NCBI RefSeq assembly: GCF_030824435.1
Contig: NZ_JAVBXS010000018.1
Span: 1-64,000, forward strand
Reading direction: 5' to 3'
Origin: Rheinheimera sp.
Lineage (GTDB): Bacteria; Pseudomonadota; Gammaproteobacteria; Enterobacterales; Alteromonadaceae
Length of the DNA: 64,000 nt
The notes under the pieces are model-generated. The model searched no databases and was not told the origin of the DNA. It was given only the letters and a program-made list of their open reading frames with translations. A program made the translations under genes and the position numbers. Shown piece after piece: positions 21,310 through 29,451 of the stretch; within the stretch, counting starts at the first letter, position 1, and every line of letters starts with the position of its first letter.

Positions 21310-22800
21310 TTGGAAACAGGCACTATTCTCGCACTGGTGATTTATTTCGCCGCCATGCTGGCCATCGGGCTGTACGCTTATCGCCAATCAAGCAGTAATT
21401 TGTCGGAGTATATGCTGGGTGGCCGTAAGCTGGGCCCGGCCGTCACTGCTTTATCTGCAGGCGCATCCGATATGAGTGGCTGGTTGCTGATGGGCTTACC
21501 CGGCGCTTTATATGCGCTGGGCATTTCGCAAATCTGGCTTGCTGTTGGTCTGGTGATTGGCGCCTGGCTGAACTACCTGTTGCTGGCACCGCGGTTTCGG
21601 GTTTACACCGAACATGCCAAAGACTCTATCACCCTGCCCGATTATCTTGAAAACCGTTTTGCCGACCGCACCCGGATGTTACGGCTGATTTCAGCTTTGG
21701 TTATTGTGGTGTTTTTTACCCTTTACACCGCCTCTGGTGTGGTTGCCGGCGGCAAATTATTTGAGTCAGTTTTTGGGCTGGATTATTTCTGGGGTCTGGC
21801 GCTGACCGCCGGTGTGGTCATTATGTACACCTTGCTTGGTGGTTTTCTGGCGGTCAGTATGACGGACTTTGTGCAAGGCATTATTATGTTTATTGCGCTG
21901 GTGCTGGTACCAATGGCAGCACTAAATGTGGTGGGAGGCATAGGTCCAGTGCTTGATACAGTACAAAGCCTGAATCCGAACCATCTGGATATTTTCACCG
22001 GCACCAGTGTGCTGGGTGTTATTTCGTTGTTGGCCTGGGGTCTGGGTTATTTTGGCCAGCCTCACATTATCGTGCGTTTTATGGCGATCCGTTCGGTAAA
22101 AGATTTTCCGGTCGCCCGCCGTATAGGCATGTCATGGATGATCATTTCGCTTTTGGGTGCTATTGCCACCGGTTTTGTTGGTATTGCTTATATCCATCAA
22201 AGTGGTCAGACATTAAAAGACCCTGAAACTATTTTTATTCTGATGTCGCAGGTGTTGTTTCATCCTTTTGTCACCGGATTTTTATTGGCTGCACTGTTGG
22301 CTGCGGTGATGAGCACTATTTCCAGTCAATTGCTGGTGACCTCCAGCGCTCTGACCCAGGACTTCTATAAAACATTTTTAAATAAAACAGCCTCAGATAA
22401 ACATCTGGTGATGATGGGACGTGTTTCGGTGTTTTTAGTGGCCATGGTCGCCATTGTGATAGCGCTGGATCGCAGCAGTTCAATTCTGAGCCTGGTGAGC
22501 AATGCCTGGGCAGGTTTTGGTGCCGCTTTTGGTCCGCTGGTACTGATGAGCCTGTACTGGCGCAGAATGAACCACTGGGGAGCGCTGGCTGGCATGATCA
22601 CAGGTGCTGTCACTGTGCTGGTCTGGGTCTTCAGTCCGCTGACGATTGACGGTAAACAACTGGATGACTTTATTTATGCCATGGTACCAGGTGTTCTGTT
22701 GTCAACGCTGGCGATAGTCGTGGTCAGCCTCTGCACAAAAGCACCGGACGATAGCTTGCAGCAGGAGTTTTCCGCCATGTTGCACAAACTGAAATCTTAA
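21310..22800 (+). CDS. putP: PutP, sodium/proline symporter
   Basis: A 496-residue sodium:solute symporter with about 13 transmembrane helices. Family markers are SEYMLGGRKLGPAVTALSAG followed by ASDMSGWLLMGLPGALYALG, and ITLPDYLENRFADRT. The ASDMSGW stretch of helix 2 is characteristic of PutP, which imports proline with sodium. The start is TTG 21310, with GAGG 8 nt upstream and giving METGTILALVIYF, typical for PutP. It follows the sigma/anti-sigma pair by about 190 nt but a possible shared regulation is not evident; a hairpin follows the stop. Confidence 0.93.
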   Translation: METGTILALVIYFAAMLAIGLYAYRQSSSNLSEYMLGGRKLGPAVTALSAGASDMSGWLLMGLPGALYALGISQIWLAVGLVIGAWLNYLLLAPRFRVYTEHAKDSITLPDYLENRFADRTRMLRLISALVIVVFFTLYTASGVVAGGKLFESVFGLDYFWGLALTAGVVIMYTLLGGFLAVSMTDFVQGIIMFIALVLVPMAALNVVGGIGPVLDTVQSLNPNHLDIFTGTSVLGVISLLAWGLGYFGQPHIIVRFMAIRSVKDFPVARRIGMSWMIISLLGAIATGFVGIAYIHQSGQTLKDPETIFILMSQVLFHPFVTGFLLAALLAAVMSTISSQLLVTSSALTQDFYKTFLNKTASDKHLVMMGRVSVFLVAMVAIVIALDRSSSILSLVSNAWAGFGAAFGPLVLMSLYWRRMNHWGALAGMITGAVTVLVWVFSPLTIDGKQLDDFIYAMVPGVLLSTLAIVVVSLCTKAPDDSLQQEFSAMLHKLKS

Positions 22801-22813
22801 CACTTTCATCAGA

Positions 22814-22840
22814 CAGCCCGCCTATTCTACAGGCGGGCTT
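22814..22840 (+). terminator. Hairpin after putP
   Basis: Perfect arms AGCCCGCCT (22814-22822) and AGGCGGGCT (22831-22839) with an 8-nt loop; only a short T-run follows (TT CACT), so it may be a weak terminator. Confidence 0.65.
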
Positions 22841-22935
22841 CACTAAAATGTCAGCACGGCAAATTTTTGTTCCCTAGCAACAGAATTCTTTGCTACATTG
22901 CTTGCCAGAATACCCAGTAAGGAACTGTAGTCTGT

Positions 22936-24159
22936 ATGTACTTTTATGCCGCCCGCCAGCCCATTCTGGACCGAGATAAAAACCTCTATGCTTATGAGTT
23001 ATTGTTTCGCGACGGTCTGGAAAACGTTTTCCCGGATATTGATGGTGACGAAGCAACCTCAAGGATGATAGCCGGCAGTCAGTTTAACTTTGGTTTGGAT
23101 GATTTTCTTGGTGATAAACTGGGATTTATCAATTTTACTCTCGATACCCTGTTAAAAAAATTTCCTTCGATGCTGCCAAAAGAACAAGTAGTTGTCGAAA
23201 TTCTGGAAACTGTGCAGCCAGGGAAAAGACTACTGGCAGAAGTACAACATTTAAAAGAACTGGGTTATGTCATAGCACTTGACGATTATATTCATCAGCC
23301 GGTATGGCGCCATTTTTATCCCCATATCGACATTATTAAAATCGATTTTCGCAACACCACAGCTGAAGTGATTCAGGAAGTCCTGACCGCCACAGCACCT
23401 TTCCCGAATATTAAGTTGCTGGCGGAAAAAGTTGAAACCAACGAAGAGTTTCAATCAGCTTTAAAAATGGGATTCAGTTATTTTCAGGGTTATTTTTTCT
23501 CTAAACCTGAAATGTTACAAAGTAAAGCGTTGTCACCTGCCCAGATGACTTTGGCCGAATTATTGTACGAAACCTCGAAATCTGAGATGGACTTATCAAA
23601 AATCACCTCAATTTTCGAACGTGATGTAAATCTGTCTTATAAATTATTGCGTTATTCCAACTCTGCTGTATTTAAACGCCGGTCCGAAATTGAAACTATT
23701 AAACAGGCATTGGTTGTGCTGGGTCAGCTGGAATTAAAAAAATTCCTGTCGGTGCTGTTTACCGCACAAGTCAGCAGTGAAAAACCGGCTGAGCTGATGC
23801 GCCTGGCAATGACCAGGGCAAAATTTGCCGAAGGGATAGCACAAATACATCGCAAAACCGACACGGCCAAAGCCTTTTTAACCGGCATGATGTCACTGAT
23901 GGACGCCATACTGGACGAGCCAATGACATCAGTGATGAGCAAGCTGCCTCTATCCAAAGATATTAAAGATGCCTTAATTGATAATCAGGGCTTACTGGCC
24001 GAATATCTGTCACTGGTGAAATGTTACGAGCAGGCGCACTGGCAGGATGCCAACAGCGCTATCGCCCGCCTGGGGCTTGAAGCAAAATCATTGCCTGATG
24101 CGTATCACGAAGCAGTGCAATGGGCCAACGAACAGATGCGGGCTCTTGGCGACAACTAG
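22936..24159 (+). CDS. EAL-HDOD signalling protein (YuxH/CdgJ-like)
   Basis: A 407-residue protein. Residues 1-200 form an EAL-type fold starting MYFYAARQPILDRDKNLYAY, but the catalytic EAL is replaced by the sequence YELLFR, and the DDFGTG block reads LDDYIHQPVW. Residues 200-400 are an HDOD domain (LSYKLLRYSNSAVFKRRSEI) without the HD-GYP catalytic residues. CdgJ-like proteins affect motility and c-di-GMP-linked behaviour in Vibrio; those with degenerate EAL often act as binding partners rather than enzymes. The ATG is placed after a weak ribosome site (AAGGAACTGTAGTCTGTATG). Single-gene unit between two hairpins. Confidence 0.88.
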   Translation: MYFYAARQPILDRDKNLYAYELLFRDGLENVFPDIDGDEATSRMIAGSQFNFGLDDFLGDKLGFINFTLDTLLKKFPSMLPKEQVVVEILETVQPGKRLLAEVQHLKELGYVIALDDYIHQPVWRHFYPHIDIIKIDFRNTTAEVIQEVLTATAPFPNIKLLAEKVETNEEFQSALKMGFSYFQGYFFSKPEMLQSKALSPAQMTLAELLYETSKSEMDLSKITSIFERDVNLSYKLLRYSNSAVFKRRSEIETIKQALVVLGQLELKKFLSVLFTAQVSSEKPAELMRLAMTRAKFAEGIAQIHRKTDTAKAFLTGMMSLMDAILDEPMTSVMSKLPLSKDIKDALIDNQGLLAEYLSLVKCYEQAHWQDANSAIARLGLEAKSLPDAYHEAVQWANEQMRALGDN

Positions 24160-24220
24160 AACCCGTGCGCTGCAATAACATGGTTGCGTACTGCAAAATA
24201 AACAGCTTAAGCAAACACAA

Positions 24221-24256
24221 AAAACCGGTCAGAGTGCAGGCACTGACCGGTTTTTT
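24221..24256. terminator. Terminator between EAL-HDOD gene and comEA-like gene
   Basis: Strong inverted repeat: AAAACCGGTCAG (24221-24232) and CTGACCGGTTTT (24243-24254) followed by further T residues. The A-rich left flank makes it bidirectional between the two convergent genes. Confidence 0.88.
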
Positions 24257-24323
24257 CTTATCGACTTGTGGTGTTTTGCCACACCAGCGAAGCAGCTACC
24301 GGATGGGGTCAACACCAATCAGG

Positions 24324-24659
24324 CTAATAACTGACAAAACCACCAATTTTTTCCGCCAGTTTCTCGCCGATGCCCTTTACTTCCATCAGTTGTTGCTGGT
24401 TTTTAATAGGACCATTTTTTTTGATGTATTCAAGAATAGCCTGCGCTTTTTTCGCGCCTATACCTGGAATAGCTTCTAACTGCTCCTGACTGGCTTTATT
24501 AATGCTCAGTTTGCCTACAGGGGCCTCACCGCTGTTTTTACTACTTTCCTGAGCACCAACCTTGGCAACCACAGCGGAAGATTGAATTGCCAGCACCGGG
24601 TTCAGGCTGCAGGCCGCGGCAACCACAAAGGTGGCCATTAAAAGTGATTTTGCATCCAT
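24324..24659 (-). CDS. ComEA-like helix-hairpin-helix periplasmic protein
   Basis: A 111-residue protein with a signal peptide (MDAKSLLMATFVVAAACSLN and on to PVLA) and a double helix-hairpin-helix region: SINKASQEQLEAIPGIGAKK, AILEYIKKNGPI, LMEVKGIGEKLAEKI. This is the ComEA DNA-binding fold; in gammaproteobacteria such proteins bind incoming DNA in the periplasm during transformation. The ATG at 24657-24659 gives a good signal peptide; AGGAAAG lies just upstream. It is monocistronic. A general HhH DNA-binding protein unrelated to competence is the alternative. Confidence 0.9.
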   Translation of the reverse strand: MDAKSLLMATFVVAAACSLNPVLAIQSSAVVAKVGAQESSKNSGEAPVGKLSINKASQEQLEAIPGIGAKKAQAILEYIKKNGPIKNQQQLMEVKGIGEKLAEKIGGFVSY

Positions 24660-24904
24660 GTTACTTTCCTTGTGTGTTTAACCGGTATTACAATACGGAA
24701 CTGATTCTGTTCCGACGTTGTTGGGCATATCAGCTGAATGAAACTGTCATTCAGCTATAACCCTTACAGAAGATAGACAATTAATTTTCATATATTTAAC
24801 TTTTTATATACTTTTAACTTCGCATTTTTTCGTTTTTAAGATTCAGCTGCAATTAAGACTTGATGCGATAGCCTGATGTTATATTTGTCTGTGGAGGATG
24901 TTTT

Positions 24905-25411
24905 ATGAAATATCTGGTGTTGTTATTACCGTTGATGACGGCCTGTACCAGTTATTCCCAGCAATACCGTGACCAATATCAAATGGCCACTGTGACGTCG
25001 GCACAGCCTGTTTACCGCACCATTGAAGTGCACAGACCCAAACGTGTTTGTGAAGAACGCCAGGTCGTCAAACGTCACTCAGATTCTGCAGCCCCTACTA
25101 TTGTCGGTGCTATTATTGGTGGCGCTTTAGGCAATGCAATTGGCCATAACAGCTCTAATAAAAAAGTTGGGATGGCCGCAGGCGCGGTGTTAGGTGGAGC
25201 TGTCGGACATGATATAGGCCAGAAAAATGGCACAGACGTAATGCATCATGAAACTGTGTGTTATCAGGCCGGCACTGAAGTCGAATACCAAAGTGTCATT
25301 GACGGTTATCAAGTCACTTATCAACTTAACGGCCGCGAATACACCACCCTGATGGACAGAGATCCGGGGCCACAAATGCCGGTTTATGTTGAGCCTGCAA
25401 CCTCGAGATAA
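24905..25411 (+). CDS. Glycine-zipper 2TM lipoprotein, 17 kDa antigen/SlyB-like
   Basis: A 168-residue protein with an N-terminal signal with a probable lipobox (LLPLMTACTS, cysteine near residue 14) and a glycine-zipper segment at about 65-105 (IVGAIIGGALGNAIGHNSSN, then AGAVLGGAVGHDIGQ), which is the 2TM glycine-zipper fold of Rickettsia 17 kDa antigen and SlyB relatives. It is inferred to sit in the outer membrane. The C-terminal part contains repeated YQ-type strands. GGAGG precedes the ATG by 8 nt. The PhoP/PhoQ-like genes follow 113 nt downstream, in line with the SlyB-PhoP link in enterics, though that link is only suggestive. Confidence 0.85.
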   Translation: MKYLVLLLPLMTACTSYSQQYRDQYQMATVTSAQPVYRTIEVHRPKRVCEERQVVKRHSDSAAPTIVGAIIGGALGNAIGHNSSNKKVGMAAGAVLGGAVGHDIGQKNGTDVMHHETVCYQAGTEVEYQSVIDGYQVTYQLNGREYTTLMDRDPGPQMPVYVEPATSR

Positions 25412-25524
25412 CAAAGCACACCCTCTGTCGGTGTGGCAGTTTCGCTAATAACTAACAACTCAGTTTGCTAAAAAGCAGGCCGTTTATACCGCCACAGTGC
25501 GGTTTAATGTCATAAGGAATGCAC

Positions 25525-26202
25525 ATGCGGGTATTGGTGGTAGAAGATGAAATTTTGTTGGCTGAACAGGTAAAAAACCATTTAACCCAACAACAATTCA
25601 GTGTCGATTTATCTCATGATGGCGCTGACGGATTTTTTAAACTCAGTGAATATCCATATGATCTGGCCATTATCGATATTGGTTTACCTAAGCTGGATGG
25701 ACTGTCACTGATCCGCAAAGCCCGGCAACAAGATATCAAAACACCGGTGATTATTCTGACGGCTCGTGGCAGCTGGCAGGAAAAAGTACAGGGGTTGGAT
25801 GCAGGTGCTGACGATTACCTGACAAAACCTTTTCATGTTGAAGAACTTCTGGCCCGTTGTAATGCACTGATCCGCCGTGCTGCCGGTCAGCCCGATCCAA
25901 CGCTGAACGCGGGTCCGGTCAGCCTGAACAGCAGAACCCAGCAGGTATTTTGCAACGGTGAAGAAGTGCCGCTGACGGCTTATGAATATAAAGTCCTTGA
26001 ATACTTTATGCATAACCCAACCAAAGTGGTGTCAAAAACTGAGCTGACTGAACATATTTATGATCAGGATTTTGATCTGGACAGCAACGTTATTGAGGTG
26101 TTTGTGCTGCGTTTACGCAAAAAACTCGACCCGGACGGTGAACTCAAACCGATAGAAACGCTGCGTGGCCGCGGTTATCGTTTTAATCTGGCCGTGAGCT
26201 GA
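25525..26202 (+). CDS. OmpR/PhoP-type response regulator
   Basis: A 225-residue response regulator. The receiver domain holds the acidic pair EDE (8-10) and phosphoacceptor Asp51 in AIIDIGLPKLDG, the switch residues ILTAR and Lys in YLTKPF. The C-terminal winged helix (TAYEYKVLEYF, VIEVFVLRLRKKLD, ETLRGRGYRF) is of OmpR type. Asp51 is at the same position as in PhoP, and the following kinase supports a PhoP-like pair. The ATG 25525 was chosen over 25519 because AAGGA lies 6 nt upstream. It overlaps the kinase gene by one nt (TGATG). Confidence 0.92.
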   Translation: MRVLVVEDEILLAEQVKNHLTQQQFSVDLSHDGADGFFKLSEYPYDLAIIDIGLPKLDGLSLIRKARQQDIKTPVIILTARGSWQEKVQGLDAGADDYLTKPFHVEELLARCNALIRRAAGQPDPTLNAGPVSLNSRTQQVFCNGEEVPLTAYEYKVLEYFMHNPTKVVSKTELTEHIYDQDFDLDSNVIEVFVLRLRKKLDPDGELKPIETLRGRGYRFNLAVS

Positions 26203-27521
26203 TGATGTTATCGTTAAAAGTCCGGCAGGCAGTGATCAGTCTGGTGCTGATGCTGTTTTTACTGCCGGTTTCATTTTTTGCGATAGAACGGGCCTTTCTG
26301 GCCCAACTGCTGACCAGCACCGAACAAAAACTCGAAGTTCATCTTTATTCATTTTTAGCCGAACTTACCTCTAAAAACGATATTCTTGAAATAAATAACA
26401 GTATTCTGCCTGCTGATTTTCTGCGCCCCGACTCAGGTACCAGTGCTTTTATTGTCAGTGAAGACAAATTGTTATGGCAATCCGATTCATCGCTGAACCA
26501 AAATTTCACACCGCCCCAACATGAAATGTTACCCGGTAAACACGAATTTGTAGCGCTGGAGCAAGAGGGTCAGGTGTATTGGACTTTGTCTTTTGCGTTG
26601 TTGTTTGACATGGGTGAACGCAGCATGCCGTTGACCATTCATATAGTACAAGACCAAAAATTGCTGGACGCACCGGTACAAAGCTTCCGCAGTACCCTGG
26701 CCCGCTGGTTTATTGGCATTGCGGCTGTGCTGCTGCTGGTGATGCTGCTGGCTTATTATTGGACCACAGAACCGCTATCGGCGCTTGACCATGAAATCAG
26801 ACAAGTGGAAAGTGGCCAGCAACAACAATTAACCGGCCAGTACCCGGCAGAACTTCGAACTTTAAAAGAAGATGTGAACCTGCTGCTGGCCAGCCAGAAC
26901 AGACAAAAACAACGTTACCGCCACCATTTAAGTGATTTGGCTCATGCATTAAAAACACCGGTGGCAGTGCTGAATACCTCAGCACTGGCGCAGCAACCTG
27001 AACTGCGTGAACAAATAGACCGTATCACCGCCATGATTGAACATCAGCTCAAACGCGCCAGCAGCTCCGGGCAAGATGTCTGGCAAAAACAGATACCTGT
27101 GGCTCCGGTGCTGGAGCAACTGCAAAATGCATTACTGAAAATTTACCGTGATAAAAATGTGCAGCTGACCATCGATGCTCCGGCTGGCACTATGTTCCGC
27201 GGTGACGAAACCGATTTAATGGAAATGCTCGGAAATCTGCTCGACAATGCCTTTAAAGCCTGCCAGCATCGGGTCAGGATCAGCGTCAGTCAAAAGCCGT
27301 TCCATATATCGGTCGAAGACGATGGTCCCGGGGTTCCCGCCGGCAAAACCAAAGATTTATTACATCGTGGTACCCGGCTTGATACCTATAAAGAAGGTCA
27401 TGGTGTCGGTTTATCCATAGTTCATGAACTCTGTTCATCTTATTCAGGAGAACTGCAGATTGATCGCAGTGAACTTGGCGGGGCCAGATTTCAATTGAAT
27501 TTTGCCGATCATCAATACTAA
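26202..27521 (+). CDS. Sensor histidine kinase, PhoQ-like
   Basis: A 439-residue sensor kinase with an N-terminal transmembrane helix (VISLVLMLFLLPVSFFAI), a periplasmic sensor of about 130 residues, a second transmembrane helix (FIGIAAVLLLVMLLAYYW), a HAMP-like linker, the phosphorylation box DLAHALKTP with His248, and the ATPase domain with NLLDNAFKAC, VEDDGPGVP and GHGVGLSIVHEL. The shape matches PhoQ. The periplasmic part is not rich in acidic clusters as PhoQ is, so the ligand is uncertain. The start overlaps the regulator stop by one base; an ATG one codon on is also possible. Confidence 0.9.
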   Translation: MMLSLKVRQAVISLVLMLFLLPVSFFAIERAFLAQLLTSTEQKLEVHLYSFLAELTSKNDILEINNSILPADFLRPDSGTSAFIVSEDKLLWQSDSSLNQNFTPPQHEMLPGKHEFVALEQEGQVYWTLSFALLFDMGERSMPLTIHIVQDQKLLDAPVQSFRSTLARWFIGIAAVLLLVMLLAYYWTTEPLSALDHEIRQVESGQQQQLTGQYPAELRTLKEDVNLLLASQNRQKQRYRHHLSDLAHALKTPVAVLNTSALAQQPELREQIDRITAMIEHQLKRASSSGQDVWQKQIPVAPVLEQLQNALLKIYRDKNVQLTIDAPAGTMFRGDETDLMEMLGNLLDNAFKACQHRVRISVSQKPFHISVEDDGPGVPAGKTKDLLHRGTRLDTYKEGHGVGLSIVHELCSSYSGELQIDRSELGGARFQLNFADHQY

Positions 27522-27560
27522 CCAGAATCAGCCAGTTACCGGTTAATTGTGTGGATATCT

Positions 27561-27944
27561 ATGAAAGCATTACCTATTTTTTTGTTAGCTTTATTGCCGG
27601 TTGAAGTAATGGCGGCCAGCAGTTGTGCCGACAAACGACAATTTCAGATTGAATATTCGCGTTGCCTGGACCAGGAACTGGAAAAAACTGAACGCGAGCT
27701 AAAAACTTGGGAAAACAATCACTTATTCAGGTTGCAGGAAATGGAACGCAGCACAGGCCGTGGCGATCCACTGCGGGTTTTTCAGCGTTCGCGCGATACA
27801 TTTCAGAAATTCAGCCTTGATCACTGCCGCTGGCAGTATCTTGCTTTGATCCCGGACAGTCAGGCCGGCGCCGGTGTGTACAAAGAATGTATGATTGAGC
27901 AGCTGAAACAACAAACTGAAGTGATGAAGAATATCAGGTACTGA
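27561..27944 (+). CDS. Small periplasmic protein, LprI/DUF1311-like
   Basis: A 127-residue protein beginning [20 protein letters not shown], a signal peptide, and then a domain with spaced cysteines ([20 protein letters not shown] and [18 protein letters not shown]). The four-cysteine helical pattern and basic/acidic helix resemble the LprI/DUF1311 family, which inhibits lysozyme in mycobacteria. The ATG at 27561 was chosen over GTG 27549 because it directly opens the signal peptide. It lies 39 nt behind the sensor kinase, possibly on the same transcript. The match to the family is moderate. Confidence 0.65.
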   Translation: MKALPIFLLALLPVEVMAASSCADKRQFQIEYSRCLDQELEKTERELKTWENNHLFRLQEMERSTGRGDPLRVFQRSRDTFQKFSLDHCRWQYLALIPDSQAGAGVYKECMIEQLKQQTEVMKNIRY

Positions 27945-28023
27945 TCGTTCAGACGATGCGCGCCGTATAGCATGGCGGCATCAGCCATATTCTATTTCCG
28001 AACTTTGTATAACAGGACTTTGC

Positions 28024-28389
28024 ATGAATTTAAATAACGCTGTGATCCGGATAAAAAATCTGCGGCTGCGCACTTACATTGGTATTAAAGACGAAGAAAT
28101 TAATAATAAACAGGATGTGATTATCAATGCACGCATCGAATACAGTGCGGTGCAGGCGGCTGATACCGATGACATGAGCAAAGCACTGAACTACCGCACT
28201 ATCACCAAAGATATTATTCAGCTGGTTGAAAATAATCGTTTTTCGTTATTAGAGAAGCTGACGGCAGAAGTACTGGCGCTGGCATCTGCACACCCTGCGG
28301 TTCGATTTGCAGAAGTCGAAATTGATAAACCTTATGCGCTGCGTTTTGCCGATTCGGTGTCTTTGACCTTATCCGTTCATAAAAACTGA
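28024..28389 (+). CDS. folX: FolX, dihydroneopterin triphosphate 2'-epimerase
   Basis: A 121-residue protein of the FolB/FolX tunnel fold. Sequence blocks [40 protein letters not shown] and [14 protein letters not shown], then [20 protein letters not shown] agree with FolX, not FolB. The enzyme epimerises 7,8-dihydroneopterin triphosphate; its biological role is not well settled. AGGACT precedes the ATG by 6 nt. As in E. coli, yfcH follows directly, 43 nt downstream. Confidence 0.93.
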   Translation: MNLNNAVIRIKNLRLRTYIGIKDEEINNKQDVIINARIEYSAVQAADTDDMSKALNYRTITKDIIQLVENNRFSLLEKLTAEVLALASAHPAVRFAEVEIDKPYALRFADSVSLTLSVHKN

Positions 28390-28432
28390 GACTGGCTATA
28401 CTCATCAGGTGACAAGGCAAAGGAGCCACTGC

Positions 28433-29326
28433 ATGCGGATTTTAGTGACGGGCGCAACGGGTCTGGTCGGCACAGCACTGGTTAATCTGTGGCAACCTCA
28501 TCATCAAATTACCGTATTAAGCCGTTTTGCCGACAAAGTGTCGCAAAAATTCGGCACCACGGTCAAAGCGGTGACAACACTGCAGCAAGTTGATTTTAAT
28601 CAGATAGATGTAGTGGTGAACCTAGCTGGCGAATCTATTGCAGATAAACGCTGGACTAACAGTCAAAAAACACGCATTTGCCAAAGCAGATGGCAGCTGA
28701 CAGAGCAGCTGGTCAGCTGTATTCAACAAGCGACAACCCCACCCCACACTTTGTTAAATGCATCCGCTGTCGGCTTTTATGGCAGGCAGTCTGGCGAAAC
28801 TATCGATGAAAGTTATCAGTCTTATTATCCGGAGTTCAGCCACGACATTTGTGCCCGTTGGGAAAATCTGGCGAACAGGGCCAATTCAGCCCAAACCAGA
28901 GTGTGTATTCTGCGGCTTGGTATTGTGCTGGCACCACGTGGCGGCGCACTGGCCAAAATGTTGCCAGCTTTTAAGCTTGGGCTGGGCGGCCGGATAGGCA
29001 GTGGTGAGCAGTATATGTCGTGGATCCATCTGGATGATGTTAGTGCGGCTTTTGACTTTTTATTGCAACACCCCGAATTAAAAGGTGTTTTTAATGCAAC
29101 AGCACCTATGGCCGTGACCAATAAACAATGGACAAAACTCCTTGCTGAACGCCTGGGCAAACCCGCAATGTTGCCGGTACCCGCCATGGTGGTGCGACTG
29201 TTGTTTGGCGAAATGTCCGATATTTTGTTGTTTGGTCAGAATGTCTACCCAAAACAGCTGTTAGATGCCGGCTTTCACTTTAAATATAACCAGCTCAGAG
29301 CGGCACTACAGGCGCTGCCGCTGTAA
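28433..29326 (+). CDS. yfcH: YfcH, TIGR01777-type NAD-dependent epimerase/SDR
   Basis: A 297-residue short-chain dehydrogenase fold protein from ATG 28433. The N-terminal Rossmann motif is MRILVTGATGLVGTALVNLW; the family blocks NLAGESIADKRWT, NASAVGFYGRQS, VCILRLGIVLAPRGGALAKM and YMSWIHLDDV are present. The function of the YfcH family is not established; it is related to the cell-division-linked SulA family by name only. AAGGAG lies 7 nt before the start. A 24-nt upstream extension in frame has no support. It forms the folX-yfcH pair ended by a strong terminator. Confidence 0.9.
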   Translation: MRILVTGATGLVGTALVNLWQPHHQITVLSRFADKVSQKFGTTVKAVTTLQQVDFNQIDVVVNLAGESIADKRWTNSQKTRICQSRWQLTEQLVSCIQQATTPPHTLLNASAVGFYGRQSGETIDESYQSYYPEFSHDICARWENLANRANSAQTRVCILRLGIVLAPRGGALAKMLPAFKLGLGGRIGSGEQYMSWIHLDDVSAAFDFLLQHPELKGVFNATAPMAVTNKQWTKLLAERLGKPAMLPVPAMVVRLLFGEMSDILLFGQNVYPKQLLDAGFHFKYNQLRAALQALPL

Positions 29327-29408
29327 CAACCCATTTTGGCTCTGCACAAGGTGCTGTGCTGCGCATGACGTGAGGCTGCGCCTGAGATAACCAGATCGTA
29401 ATATTAAC

Positions 29409-29434
29409 AAAAAGCCTGCTATTGCAGGCTTTTT
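29409..29434. terminator. Bidirectional terminator between yfcH and ybbP
   Basis: Perfect 11-nt arms AAAAAGCCTGC (29409-29419) and GCAGGCTTTTT (29424-29434) around TATT. The symmetric A/T flanks serve both the plus-strand yfcH and the minus-strand ybbA-ybbP transcripts. Confidence 0.9.
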
Positions 29435-29451
29435 GTTATACAGGCTGAGCG

